From Caenorhabditis remanei (lineage: Eukaryota > Nematoda > Chromadorea > Rhabditida > Rhabditidae), in assembly GCF_010183535.1 (NCBI RefSeq), contig NC_071330.1, positions 16,721,717 through 16,785,716 of the forward strand: a stretch of 64,000 bases of DNA, read 5' to 3'. Made by a program: the position numbers and the translations under genes. Position 1 is the stretch's first letter. Each line of letters begins with the position of its first letter. Under the pieces are notes generated by a model, which saw only the letters and a list, made by a program, of their open reading frames with translations, ran no database searches and was not told the origin of the DNA. This document shows positions 16,365-25,405 of the stretch, piece after piece.

Positions 16365-17701
16365 ATGCTGCGCCTAGTGTCTCGACAAGCGTCCGCAATG
16401 CTCCGCTCCTCCACTCAGAGCTTCTCGGCGGGAGCGGCGGCCGGTGGACTCAGTGACGACGTTCGTCAACGAATCGACGGAATTGTGAAGAAGGATGACG
16501 TTGTCGTCTTCATGAAGGGAACACAACAGGAACCGGCGTGCGGATTCTCGAGAAATGTCAAATTGGTGAGAAATGCGAGAAATTTGACCGAAAATGGATA
16601 TAAAACGAGAAAAATCTGTTGAAAATGCGCGAAATTGGCTGAAAAATGGCTGAAAATAGTGGATATCGGGGCATCCGGACAGACAGAAAGACAGCAACTG
16701 AGATTGCGGACATCTGGACTCACAGACACACCGATATTCATTTTCAGTCATTTTTGTGGACATCGGGATTCACAGACACGAACAGACTGAACTTCTTAAA
16801 ATTTCAAGAAAAACAACGAAAAATCTGGTGAAAATTATGGAAATCTGGACTTTTGGACATCCGGACAGACATATTTTCAGCAAATTGACAGAAAACTGAA
16901 GTTTTGGACATCTGGATACACAGATGTACAGACAGACGGATGAATGGGACATCTGGACTCAATGACACACAGACAGACCAATTTCCGATTTTGCTCAAAA
17001 TTCGTCGAATTTCATCGAAAAATATCGATTTTTGCAGTAAAAACTACGAATTTTAACGATTTTTCAAGTTTTTTTTCTTGCAAAAATCGATATTTTAAGC
17101 CAAAAATATGAATTTTTCGATGAAATTCGACGAATTTTGAGAAAAATCGGAAATAATGGTCTGTCTATGTGTCTGTTAGTCCAGATGTCCCATTCATCCG
17201 TCTGTCTGTACATCTGTGCATCCAGATGTCCAAAACTTCAGTTTTGTGTCATTCTGCTCGAAATCTGTCTGTCCAGATGTCCGGATGTCCCGATTTCCGT
17301 CATTTTACCCGATTTTTCGAAGTTTCTTCTCGAAAGTCTGTCCGGATATCCAGATGTACCGATTTCCTCCATTTTCAGCCAATTTTTGATTGAAAATATC
17401 GATTTTTGCAGTAAAAACCTCGGATTCTATCGATTTTTACTCCATTTTTCACCAAAAAATCCCGAATTTCCAGGTGCTTGACTTCCACAACGTGAAATTC
17501 CGTGACTACAACGTGCTGACAGACGCCGAGCTCCGCGAAGGCGTCAAAATTTACAGCGAATGGCCGACGATTCCACAAGTTTATGTGAAGGGGGAGTTCG
17601 TCGGCGGATGCGATATTCTCGTCTCGATGCACAAAGATGGCGAAATTTCCGATTTTCTCGATGAGAAGGGAATCCCGAATAAGTATGGAAATGCGAAATA
17701 A
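16365..17701 (+). CDS. glrx-5: Mitochondrial monothiol glutaredoxin 5
   Basis: CGFS-type glutaredoxin that transfers [2Fe-2S] clusters in the mitochondrial iron-sulphur assembly pathway (family role). Two exons, 16365-16565 and 17474-17701, phase 0, give 142 residues. The first about 28 residues are rich in Arg, Ser, Ala and Leu without acidic residues, a mitochondrial targeting sequence. The single active-site cysteine is Cys59 in ACGFS; glutathione-binding Lys (FMKGT), the cis-Pro TIPQVY and GGCD motifs are present. The ATG lies 9 bases after a TTTTCAG acceptor. The stop codon TAA overlaps an AATAAA hexamer (AAATAAATA), so the 3' UTR may be extremely short. The intron is largely a palindromic repeat. 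Identification is secure. Confidence 0.95.
16805..17335. mobile_element. CTGTCTGTCC-family foldback element in the glrx-5 intron
   Basis: Two arms of about 230 bases in inverted orientation meet near 17070. The left arm reads GGACATCCGGACAGACA ... GATGAATGGGACATCTGG; the right arm reads CCAGATGTCCCATTCATC ... TGTCTGTCCAGATGTCC. This shows that the family is a foldback element whose single arms are scattered in neighbouring introns. Confidence 0.8.
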
Positions 17702-17935
17702 ATATTGATTTTTTTTTCTGTTGTAATCTTCATATAGCATAGTTTTTCTGGAATTTTTTGTCTAAAAATTTCAGATTTTTTTGTTATTTTAGTCCTTCTT
17801 GTTAGTTTTTTTCTATGAATTCCATTTTCTAAAATTTCAGAGATTTTCAGATGGGATAGCTCAAATTCAATTATATTTAGAAACAAAAGAAACAAGAAAA
17901 ATTCAAAAACAATGAGAACAAGAAAACGAGGGTTA

Positions 17936-18060
17936 CAGTAGAGTGAGATGTGGGCGGAGCCTAGTAAATGAGTTGGTGGGCGGAGCCTAATTAAAATTAA
18001 CAAGTGAGTTGAGGGGATTTCTAAGCCACGCCCCTTTTTAGCAGGATTTAATTGGTTCTA
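17936..18060. repeat. GGGCGGAGC motif cluster
   Basis: GTGGGCGGAGCCTA occurs twice (17950 and 17980) and the inverse CCACGCCCCTTTTT once (18025). The same word is scattered through the window (5155, 5915, 21535, 24940-25220, 47800, 61098). Confidence 0.6.
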
Positions 18061-18126
18061 GGTAATTAGGGGAACTAATTATAATCTCAAATTCCAGTTT
18101 TAGCCTATTTTTAGATATCTATATAA

Positions 18127-18190
18127 TGCAACTGCGCTCCACCGAAATTCTCATTTTTGACTGGATTTCGGTGGAGCGCAGTTTCCTTAC
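18127..18190. repeat. CTGCGCTCCACCGAAA hairpin MITE, short copy
   Basis: AACTGCGCTCCACCGAAATT faces its inverse ATTTCGGTGGAGCGCAGTTT across a 20-base loop. The same ends define larger members at 18308-18512, 27163-27242, 30403-30516 and 30714-30840. Confidence 0.8.
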
Positions 18191-18307
18191 CTAACTAACT
18201 AATGAATTCTAAAAATCGATTTTTTTGAAATTTTTCTGCCTATACAGTATGCAACAGTACCTACACCACCGGCGGGAAAAAGAGGAAAAAATTCACGATT
18301 TCAACAT

Positions 18308-18512
18308 ATTACAACCGCGCCCCACCGCAAACGAGAGAGCATCGACGGGAGATACGCAGAGTTTTTTCGGCACAGCGCTTACAACTGCGCTCCACCGAAA
18401 TCCCGCACACTATTTTCTTCGGTTTCGGTAGAGCGCGGTTGTGAGAAGCGTGTGTATGGCGAGAGAAAAAACTCTGCGTCTCTCGCCTCGTTTGCGGTGG
18501 GGCGCAGTTGTA
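18308..18512. mobile_element. Nested pair of CTGCGCTCCACCGAAA-family MITEs
   Basis: An outer palindrome (ACAACCGCGCCCCACCGCAA to TTGCGGTGGGGCGCAGTTGT) contains an inner one (TTACAACTGCGCTCCACCGA to TCGGTAGAGCGCGGTTGTGA) at about 18379-18452. A MITE seems to have inserted into a related MITE. It lies between the convergent 3' ends of glrx-5 and gene A. Confidence 0.8.
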
Positions 18513-18587
18513 AGAGGAGGGTAATGAATGACAATAAAAATGGTTAACACAACGAGGTATAATTAGGGATAATTATGATATGAGTAA

Positions 18588-21500
18588 TTAATTAATGACG
18601 CCGGAAGAGCCTACTGTATCACGTGCGTTCGACCCGGTCGGGGTACGGTAGCTGGCTCCATTATACCTGTGAAGTCCTGCAACAAGTGGTTGTAACATGA
18701 TTACTGTATGGTACTTACCATGGGCTGCGGACATCCCGATACCGGCGGGATGGGCTCGGAGAGCAGTACCATGAGCTCCGACATCAGCACCGGCGGGACG
18801 GCGGGAGGATATCATAGCCGGGTGGGTTTCCATAGGAATACCGGAGAGTGGATCATTTTCGTTATGACCAGTTGCCTCACTGTAGATGACGTCGCGGCGG
18901 GATGGGTGAAGGACGTTACGCCCTCCCGCCACATTTCCGAAAGGTCCCACCGCAAGGACGTTACGGCGGGATTCCCCATTGCGGATGGTGACATCGTGAC
19001 AGAATTCAGAGCCGCGGATCGCAATGGCATCTTCCGCGTCAGAATCGTTTTTGTTGAACGCAGCTGCGCTGGCGTCACGGCGGGATTCGTTAAGTTGAGT
19101 ATCGAACGAACCGCCCATATTGCGTCCGACTGATTCAGTATCGCTCGCCCCGGCCATGGGGGCCAGAGCGTTCGAGTGGGATGCATGAGACATGAGCGGA
19201 TGGTGGCGTGCGTTGAGATCAGTGACGAGTGGATCATTTTCGTCAGCTTCACGGTGAACAGTGGAAGTGAGAGTTTTGGCGTTATTGACATTGATGACGT
19301 GAGTGGCGAGATGAGCGGGATGACTTGCGACTGAACCAATTCCGTTAGGTCCAGTCGCGTTGGCGGGAATGATCTCCCCGAGATCTCCCTGATGATTGTG
19401 TACTCTAGCTTCATCGTTGGCATAGTGTCCGGCCATTTCCCCGCGGATCGCGTGGGCTCCATGTTTCGGAGGATAGACACGAGTGACTGATTCGAGTTCC
19501 TTGAGACGCTTTGTATCCGGCCCAGCCCTATAGCGGTCGTTGTCGTCGAGACCGCCCTTATTGCGCCCTACTGATTCAGTATCGCTCGCCCCGGCCACGA
19601 AGGCCAGAGAGTCCGGGTGGGATGCATCAGACATGAGCGGACGGTGGAGTACGTTGAGATCAGTGACGAGTGGATAATTTTCATAAGTGTTGGCATTGAT
19701 GACGGAACTGAATCCGCCGGGATGCGGTGTCGATTCCCCGCGGTCTTCCTGATAATGATGTACACAAGCCCCATCGTGGGCTTTGTGACCGACGAAGATA
19801 AATCCGTCGAGGTGAGTGGTCGAATCCCTGCTGTCTCCCTGATAATTGTGCACTCCAGTCCCTTCAGTTCCACAGGGAGCGGAGGAGGTGAGAGTTTTGG
19901 CGTTATTGACATTAACGACATGAGTGGCACCGGCGGGATGACTTGCGACTGAACCGATGTTGTAAAGTTCAGTCGCATCCCTGATGACGTCCTCGAGGTC
20001 TCCCTGATAATTGTGCAATCCATGCCCATCGTGGCCATTGTGGCCGAGCATATGACCGCGGATAGTGTCCAGAGAATAGTTTTCGGTGTTTGATTCCTCA
20101 AAGTAAGAATCAGACGAATAGCCCGCCATAACATCTAGACGATCTTCAGAAGATTCGAGTTCTTTGAGACGCTTTGTGTCCGGCCCAGCCCAATCGTTGT
20201 CATCGAAGCGAACGGAATTACGACGGATCGCGTGGGATCCATGATTCGGAGGATAGACTCGGGCTGCTGATTCCTCCCCAGGGTTGAGCGGGGAGTGAGA
20301 TGAATGAAGCCGATCGTGGCGGTGACGATCACATTGCTGGGGGAAGGCGAGAGTAAGACGACCAGAGAGCGTTCCGCCGTTAGAGACGACAGCGAGAGAC
20401 GTAGACATTTTTGAGCGGCCTTCTCCTCCCGCGGGTGTTGGAGTGACGCCGGAATCATCCGAGTAGTAGCCCGCCATAACATCCAGACGATCTTGAGAAT
20501 ATTCGAGTTCCTTGAGACGCTTTGTGTCGGGTCTAGCCCTATCGTGGTCATTTCCATCGAGACAAACTGATTTACGACGAATCGCAGGGGCTCCGGAGGC
20601 TCTCATATCGGCGGGATGGGTTGTGTGGGTTGCCATACTATCCGACACGGCTCTACCCCTAGAATTGAATCTATTCGTGGTGTGGGCTGCCATAAGATCG
20701 GTGGATCTTCTCCCGGTGCGTTTCCCTTTGGGCATGGAGGTGCCAGTGGCTCCCGTGTTACATCCTGTGGTGAAATCAATGAAATCATCCCCGTCCTGCA
20801 AAAAAGAACAATAAAAGATGACTAAAAACGATAAGGTACTGTACCTGAGGCGGATCGACCATAGAAGCTGTCGAATTCTGATCTTTGGCACCCGAGCGAA
20901 TCGGAATCTTCCCAAACATGTGCTCCAACTTCTTCAGAAAAACCGCATGTTGCTCTAAGGATGTCGACAACTCGTATGCCTTCAAAACCATCTCACTTGA
21001 CTTCAGATAACCCATCTCACGTGACTTCCGGCTACCATTCGTGCTTATCTCCGTCTTTTTCTGGTGGTCTTTCAAGTCCTGGCTATCCATAATTTCGCGC
21101 CGACGCTCCGCAATTCCTTGGAGCACAGCCTCATGGGACTTCATGAGATTTTCAAGCTCATCACGTCTTTTGAGTCGCTTTCGCTGGATATCGTCGAAAA
21201 CTTGAGCCTTCAGATCATTGTTTGTCTCGAATCGTGCCTTATACTCATTTTCCATCGCCAGACTTTCAGTTTCAGCTTGTTTAAGCTCCACCTCCAACTC
21301 TTCCACTATTCTCCCTTTCTCAGCGAGTTTCACCTTCTGACGCTGACGATATTTCGCAGAATTTTGGAGATTTTGATGGCGAATATGATCGATTTTCTGT
21401 TCGGGAGGCTGAAAATTTAAAAATTTTTCAAAAAATCCAGAATTTCAGACGTCGTCATGAATAACTAACCATCGCTTTCAGTTCCTTCTTTTTCAATCGA

Positions 21501-24015
21501 TAACGGGGAGTCTTTGTTTCGAATTGCGACTTTGGTGGGCGGAGCGAACATTGACGGCGATTGGATATACGGGATGAGGAGCGGGTGGTCTTGGTATCTG
21601 AAAAAATTGTTTTTTCTGCTGAAAATATGGATTTTCGTTCTCTTTTCGATTGAAAATTGCAATTTTCCACTTAAAAATGCTCAAAAACAGCATTTTTCTG
21701 TTTTTTTTTTGCAATCGCGCTCTGCTGAAACTATGCAAAAATTCAAATTCCCGCCAATTCACTATTACTGTACCTGCATGGCAAAACTCCTTCAATGTCA
21801 GCGGACCACTGGTGACCAAATCAGGAGTAGGAGGCGGAGCTTGCGGCTCTGAAAAATCAATATTAAAAATCGATCAATTTTCATAGTTTTTCTTCTGCGC
21901 TCCACCGTAAAATTTATATTCAAAAAAGTTCTGTACGATGGAGCGCGTTTGCCAAAACCTACCGGAACCCAATTCGAGTCCGCCGAAACTCTGAGCCACG
22001 TGACTTGTTGGTGATGGGATTGGTGATAGCATGGAATCTGAAATAAGTTCGTTAGAGCGAATTTACTCAACGGCAAAAAACGAATACCTTCGAAAATATT
22101 TTCCAACGTACTGTCGCCATCCATCACATTGTCCACGTGTTCCTCGGGTTCGAATTGCTGAAAAAATAGGGTTTCAGAGTTAAAATTTATTGTATGAGAA
22201 TTTTTGTGCGGATTTGAATATAATTTTATTGAAAAAATAAAACAGTTTTGAAATATTTTTCTCTAGTTTAAAAAAAAATGTGTTTTTGAGGTAATTGGAG
22301 CCATTTTCGATCATTTTTAGCCTATTTTCCAAGGGTTTTCATATTTTTTCTTTGATTTCAACCATTTTGAGGGTTTTCCGTACAAATTTCACAATTCGCT
22401 GTAAAAAATGGCGAATTTTGAATGATTTCAACGATTTCTGGATGTTTTCAGTCATTTTTCTGACCATCTCAATGATTTTCAGCTTATTTTAGCTAATTTT
22501 CAGTCAAATTTACCTTCACAAACCTTCTCACTGATTACGATAATTTCAGTTCGTTTTTGGCGCATTTTTAGCCGTTTATCGATGTGTTCTAGGGTTAAAA
22601 TAGGTATTTTGACAATTTTCAACCCGATTTGACCGGTTTTAAACTATTTTCTTCCAGTTTTGACGAAAAAACATGTTTTTTTCTGATTATTTAGTAACCA
22701 GCCTATCTGCCTCGCCTTCGGCGATTCAGTCGGCTGGCCTCTCCTAATTCACGTGGCCACCTTCTCTCAAACGTGCCCGCATGGCCGAGTGGTCTAAAGC
22801 GGCTGTCGCTGTCCAAAGCACCCTAGTTCGGTTTTGCCCGCTGGTTCAGTTTCTCTTCTCTTTCCAAAACCGTTGCGGACAGTGCCTCAGACAGACAGAC
22901 AAACACCACTTGTCTTTTATATATAAGAATGATTTTTGAGCTATTTCCGGTCATTTTTAGCCTACTTACGCAATATTTCTATGGTTTTCCGCTAAGTTAT
23001 CGCTAAATTTTTTTAAATTTTGAGCAGTTTTCAAGATTTTTCATGTCTTTGATTGATTTCAACCATTTTGAGCGGTTGCCTTCGAATTTCACAATTTTCG
23101 GTAAAAAAATGGCGAATTTTAAATGATTTCGACGATTTCTGGATGTTTTCAGTCATATTTCGAACAATTTCAATGATTTTCAGCAAATTCTTCCTAGTTT
23201 CAACGACTTTTTCGGGGATTTTCAGCTGATTTCAGTCATTTTTTTTGTTTTCCGATCAATTTTTGCTTCTTTTTGCATATTTTAAGCAATTTTCAGTAAA
23301 TTCCGTCAATTTTTCATACTTCCAGCCTATTTTCAGCCGATTTTCGCCTAATTTAAGCAATTTTCAGCTAGTTTCAGCCCATTTTCAGCTGATGTTCAGC
23401 CCATTTTCAGCTGATTCTAATTTTTCGCTGTTTCCAACCAATTATCCGCTAATTTCGGTAATTCTCCATGTTTTTGAGGCGACTTTTCTTTATTATCGCT
23501 GATTTTATGTAATTATTTGCAAATTTCAATGATTTTCCATAGTTTTCGTAGACTTTCAGCAATTTGTAATTGATTTTAGTCATTTTCCATGTTTTCAGCT
23601 GAAAAACGTGGAAAATGATCGAAATCGGCTGAAAATAAGTTGAAAATATGGAAAATGACTAAAATCAATTACAAATTGCTCAAAGTCTACGAAAACTATG
23701 AAAAATCATTGAAATTTGCAAATAATTACATAAAATCAGCGATAATAAAGAAAAGTCGCCTCAAAAACATGGAGAATTACCGAAATTAGTTGATAATTAA
23801 TTGAAAACAGCGAAAAATTAGAATCAGCTTATTTTCAGCCGATTTTCGCGCATTTTTGTCACATTTCCCTCTCCACAAACCTTTTCAGCCATCATCCCTT
23901 CATTCATCTCTATCTGATTGCTCTTCTTCAATTCATCCGCGATTCGCTGGATCGCTTCGAGATCGTACGCCGACGCCCAATGGGGATTTCCCAATATAAA
24001 ATTCGGGTTGTTCAT
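18588..24015 (-). CDS. bZIP-like paralog A: ATF4-like basic region, coiled coil, 735-residue repetitive tail
   Basis: Putative DNA-binding protein, probably nuclear. Exons in transcript order are 23881-24015, 22088-22157, 21963-22037, 21774-21848, 21470-21597, 20845-21408 and 18588-20795, all phases consistent, giving 1084 residues with no lesion. The basic region is in exon 6: Asn174 and Arg182 sit in NLQNSAKYRQRQK, the N-x8-R spacing of bZIP proteins, most like ATF4 (RYRQ). An imperfect zipper (Leu199, Leu203, Met213) runs into a long coiled coil. TNGSRKSR at residues 284-291 recurs in paralogs B, C and D. Exon 4 has SGPLTL, shared with B. The last exon has three PDTKRLKELE repeats, a two-copy block of about 150 residues, and a MITE-derived segment (about 465-519). 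The ATG is 8 bases after a TTTTCAG acceptor. The family assignment is firm for bZIP-like; target and partner are unknown. Confidence 0.82.
19130..20570. repeat. Internal coding repeats of gene A
   Basis: Direct repeats inside the last exon. The text encoding DTESVGRN and ASHP recurs at about 19132 and 19571 (offset about 439). The text encoding PDTKRLKELE recurs at about 19500, 20162 and 20512. The VNNAKTLTS segment recurs at about 19269 and 19888. The units are in frame, so the tail grew by in-frame tandem duplication. Confidence 0.85.
20288..20447. mobile_element. hAT MITE remnant inside the coding exon of gene A
   Basis: Aligns by eye along its length with the intact MITE at 2403-2579: GCGGGGAGTGAGAT versus GCGGAGTGAAAT, a shared GACAGCGAGAGACG, shared AGACATTT, TCTCCTCCC and TTGGAGTGA, in the same order. 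It is read in the same fr orientation in gene A (minus strand), coding GVTPTPAGGEG and MSTSLAVVSNGG. The minus frame of the intact MITE reads MSASLAVGNGG at the matching place. The terminal CAG ends are not preserved. Confidence 0.72.
21894..21950. repeat. CTGCGCTCCACCG MITE in gene A intron 3
   Basis: TTCTGCGCTCCACCGTAAAA faces GATGGAGCGCG in the 114-bp intron 21849-21962; a diverged short member of the family in gene B introns. Confidence 0.6.
22337..23190. repeat. Direct duplication in gene A intron 1
   Basis: About 150 bases at 22337-22490 recur at 23036-23190. Shared words are TTGATTTCAACCATTTTGAG, AAATGGCGAATTTT and GATTTCTGGATGTTTTCAGT. They flank the tRNA-like block at 22690-22925. 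Confidence 0.75.
22776..22856 (+). pseudogene. tRNA-like sequence (Leu/Ser-type), probably tRNA pseudogene or SINE head
   Basis: GCCCGCATGGCCGAGTGG followed by TCTAAAGCGGC matches the acceptor start, A box and D arm of type II tRNAs. A B-box-like GGTTCAGTTTC follows about 55 bases later, a normal spacing. However, no 3' acceptor strand pairing with GCCCGCA and no clean anticodon stem are visible. Upstream, CCAGCC..CGCCTTCGGCG..GGCTGG forms a strong hairpin. It is in the gene A intron, on the opposite strand. Confidence 0.35.
23409..23830. mobile_element. Near-perfect palindrome in gene A intron 1
   Basis: Arms of about 195 bases (23409-23605 and 23627-23830) are inverse copies, for instance GTAATTATTTGCAAATTTCA against TGAAATTTGCAAATAATTAC. 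The loop is about 20 bases. The right arm ends 50 bases from the exon 1 splice donor. No coding capacity. Confidence 0.85.
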
Positions 24016-24261
24016 TTGGATGACTGAAAAAAACAAAAGAAAATTGACAAGAATAAAGCGGCAAAGTTGCAAAAAATTTGAATAAAAATGAGCAATTAAA
24101 AAAAAACGCTGAAAATCGAATTATTTTCGTTTTTTTCCGGTAAAATAAGCGGAAAATTGATGAATTTCGATTTGGAATCGAAGAAAAATCAATAAAAACA
24201 GAGTTTTCTTGAAGAAAAATGAAGAAAAACGACTGAAAATTCCAGAAAAAAAACTCAATTT

Positions 24262-24350
24262 TTATTCTGAGCAATGCCTCAAAAAACTGCGTGCGCCTTT
24301 AAACCTACAGTAACCCGAAGTAAAATTTGCGCGCCTAGAAATAAAATGGT
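24262..24350. promoter_or_regulatory. Upstream block shared by genes A and B (A copy)
   Basis: TCTGAGCAATGCCTCAAAAA, CTGCGTGCGCCTTTAAA and CTACAGTAAC lie 250-330 bases upstream of the gene A start. The same string lies 200-280 bases upstream of the gene B start. It may be a duplicated upstream region or independent insertion of one repeat. Confidence 0.5.
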
Positions 24351-25405
24351 TAATTGGGAATCGTTGTTTTGGACTAAAAACTTGAGGGAATTCACAGAGA
24401 TTATTGAAACACTCGGAAAATTAGTATAATGGTTTGAATAAATCGAATTAAATTTATTGGAAATTTTGTTATTTTTGGAAATTTTTCAGTTTTCACTTTT
24501 TACTACGAAACTATTATTATGAATTCAATTTTTTCTGCGCATGAGAAGCACACATTTTTGGGATTTTTTCGGGTTATTTTCGCATGATTTGAGCAAAAAA
24601 TAAGTGAAAATTGAACATTTTGGGTCAATAAACGGGCATTTTCGACTATTTTTGAAAAACGCGTCAAAGGTGCGCCAGGAGTTTCTTTCCGGCGGAAAAT
24701 CGGGTTTTAAAGCATATTACGTATGAAAATTGCTATTTTCTATTCATGATGAACTAACCTTCGCCTTCAATTCTTTCTTTTTAGAAAATCAAAACAAAAA
24801 AAATAGAAAAAAAAGAGAAATTTCCGTGAAAAACCCTCTTATTCAATAAATTTCAATCGATATAGAAAAATCTAAAAAACGTGAAAAAAAGAGGGGAAAA
24901 TCGGGATAGTGAGTCGTGTGAATTAAGTGGGCGTGGTCTTAAAAGGGGCGGAGCTTATTGGTTTTTAAAACGCAAAAACGGCGGTATAACTATTAAAAAA
25001 TCGGAAAAAATTGGGAGAAGATGACAATGAACCGGGAGTGGTGGGTTACAGTATAAGGGGCGTGGCATCGAAAGGGGCGGAGCTTGTTGGTATTTTAAAA
25101 AGAGAAAACGGGGGACAAAATTGACAGTAAGGCGGTACAGTGAGGAGGATTACACTACAGAGATATAAAAAAGGGGGCGGAGCTTAGACAGAGTAGCTGA
25201 TATTCATAAAAAGGGGGCGGGGCAGACATGTCGCCAGCATGTCATATAAAACCGCGCGGAACCGGGCCGGAAATTAATTTTTTTTGATTTTTCCGGCCCA
25301 ATTCAGCGCGGCCCGGCGACAAGTCTGCCAATGTGAAAATTCAAGGGAAAAATGAGAAAATTCGAGGAAAAATTATTTAGATTCGGGCGGTGTCGTGGTG
25401 GTCGT
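24351..25405. other. Intergenic A-B spacer
   Basis: AT-rich. It holds four AAGGGGCGGAGCTT-type words (24950, 25070, 25165, 25210) and a degraded CTTGTC/GGGCCGG palindrome at about 25226-25330 resembling the hAT-like element at 11421. No gene seen. Confidence 0.6.

Noticed and set aside
18708..20814. Long frames on both strands overlapping the gene A last exon
   Set aside because: They arise because the GC-richer repeated exon has few stops in any frame; only one minus frame splices in phase onto the bZIP-like exon.
22776..22856. Functional tRNA gene
   Set aside because: The acceptor stem does not close and no convincing anticodon loop can be drawn, so it is reported only as tRNA-like.
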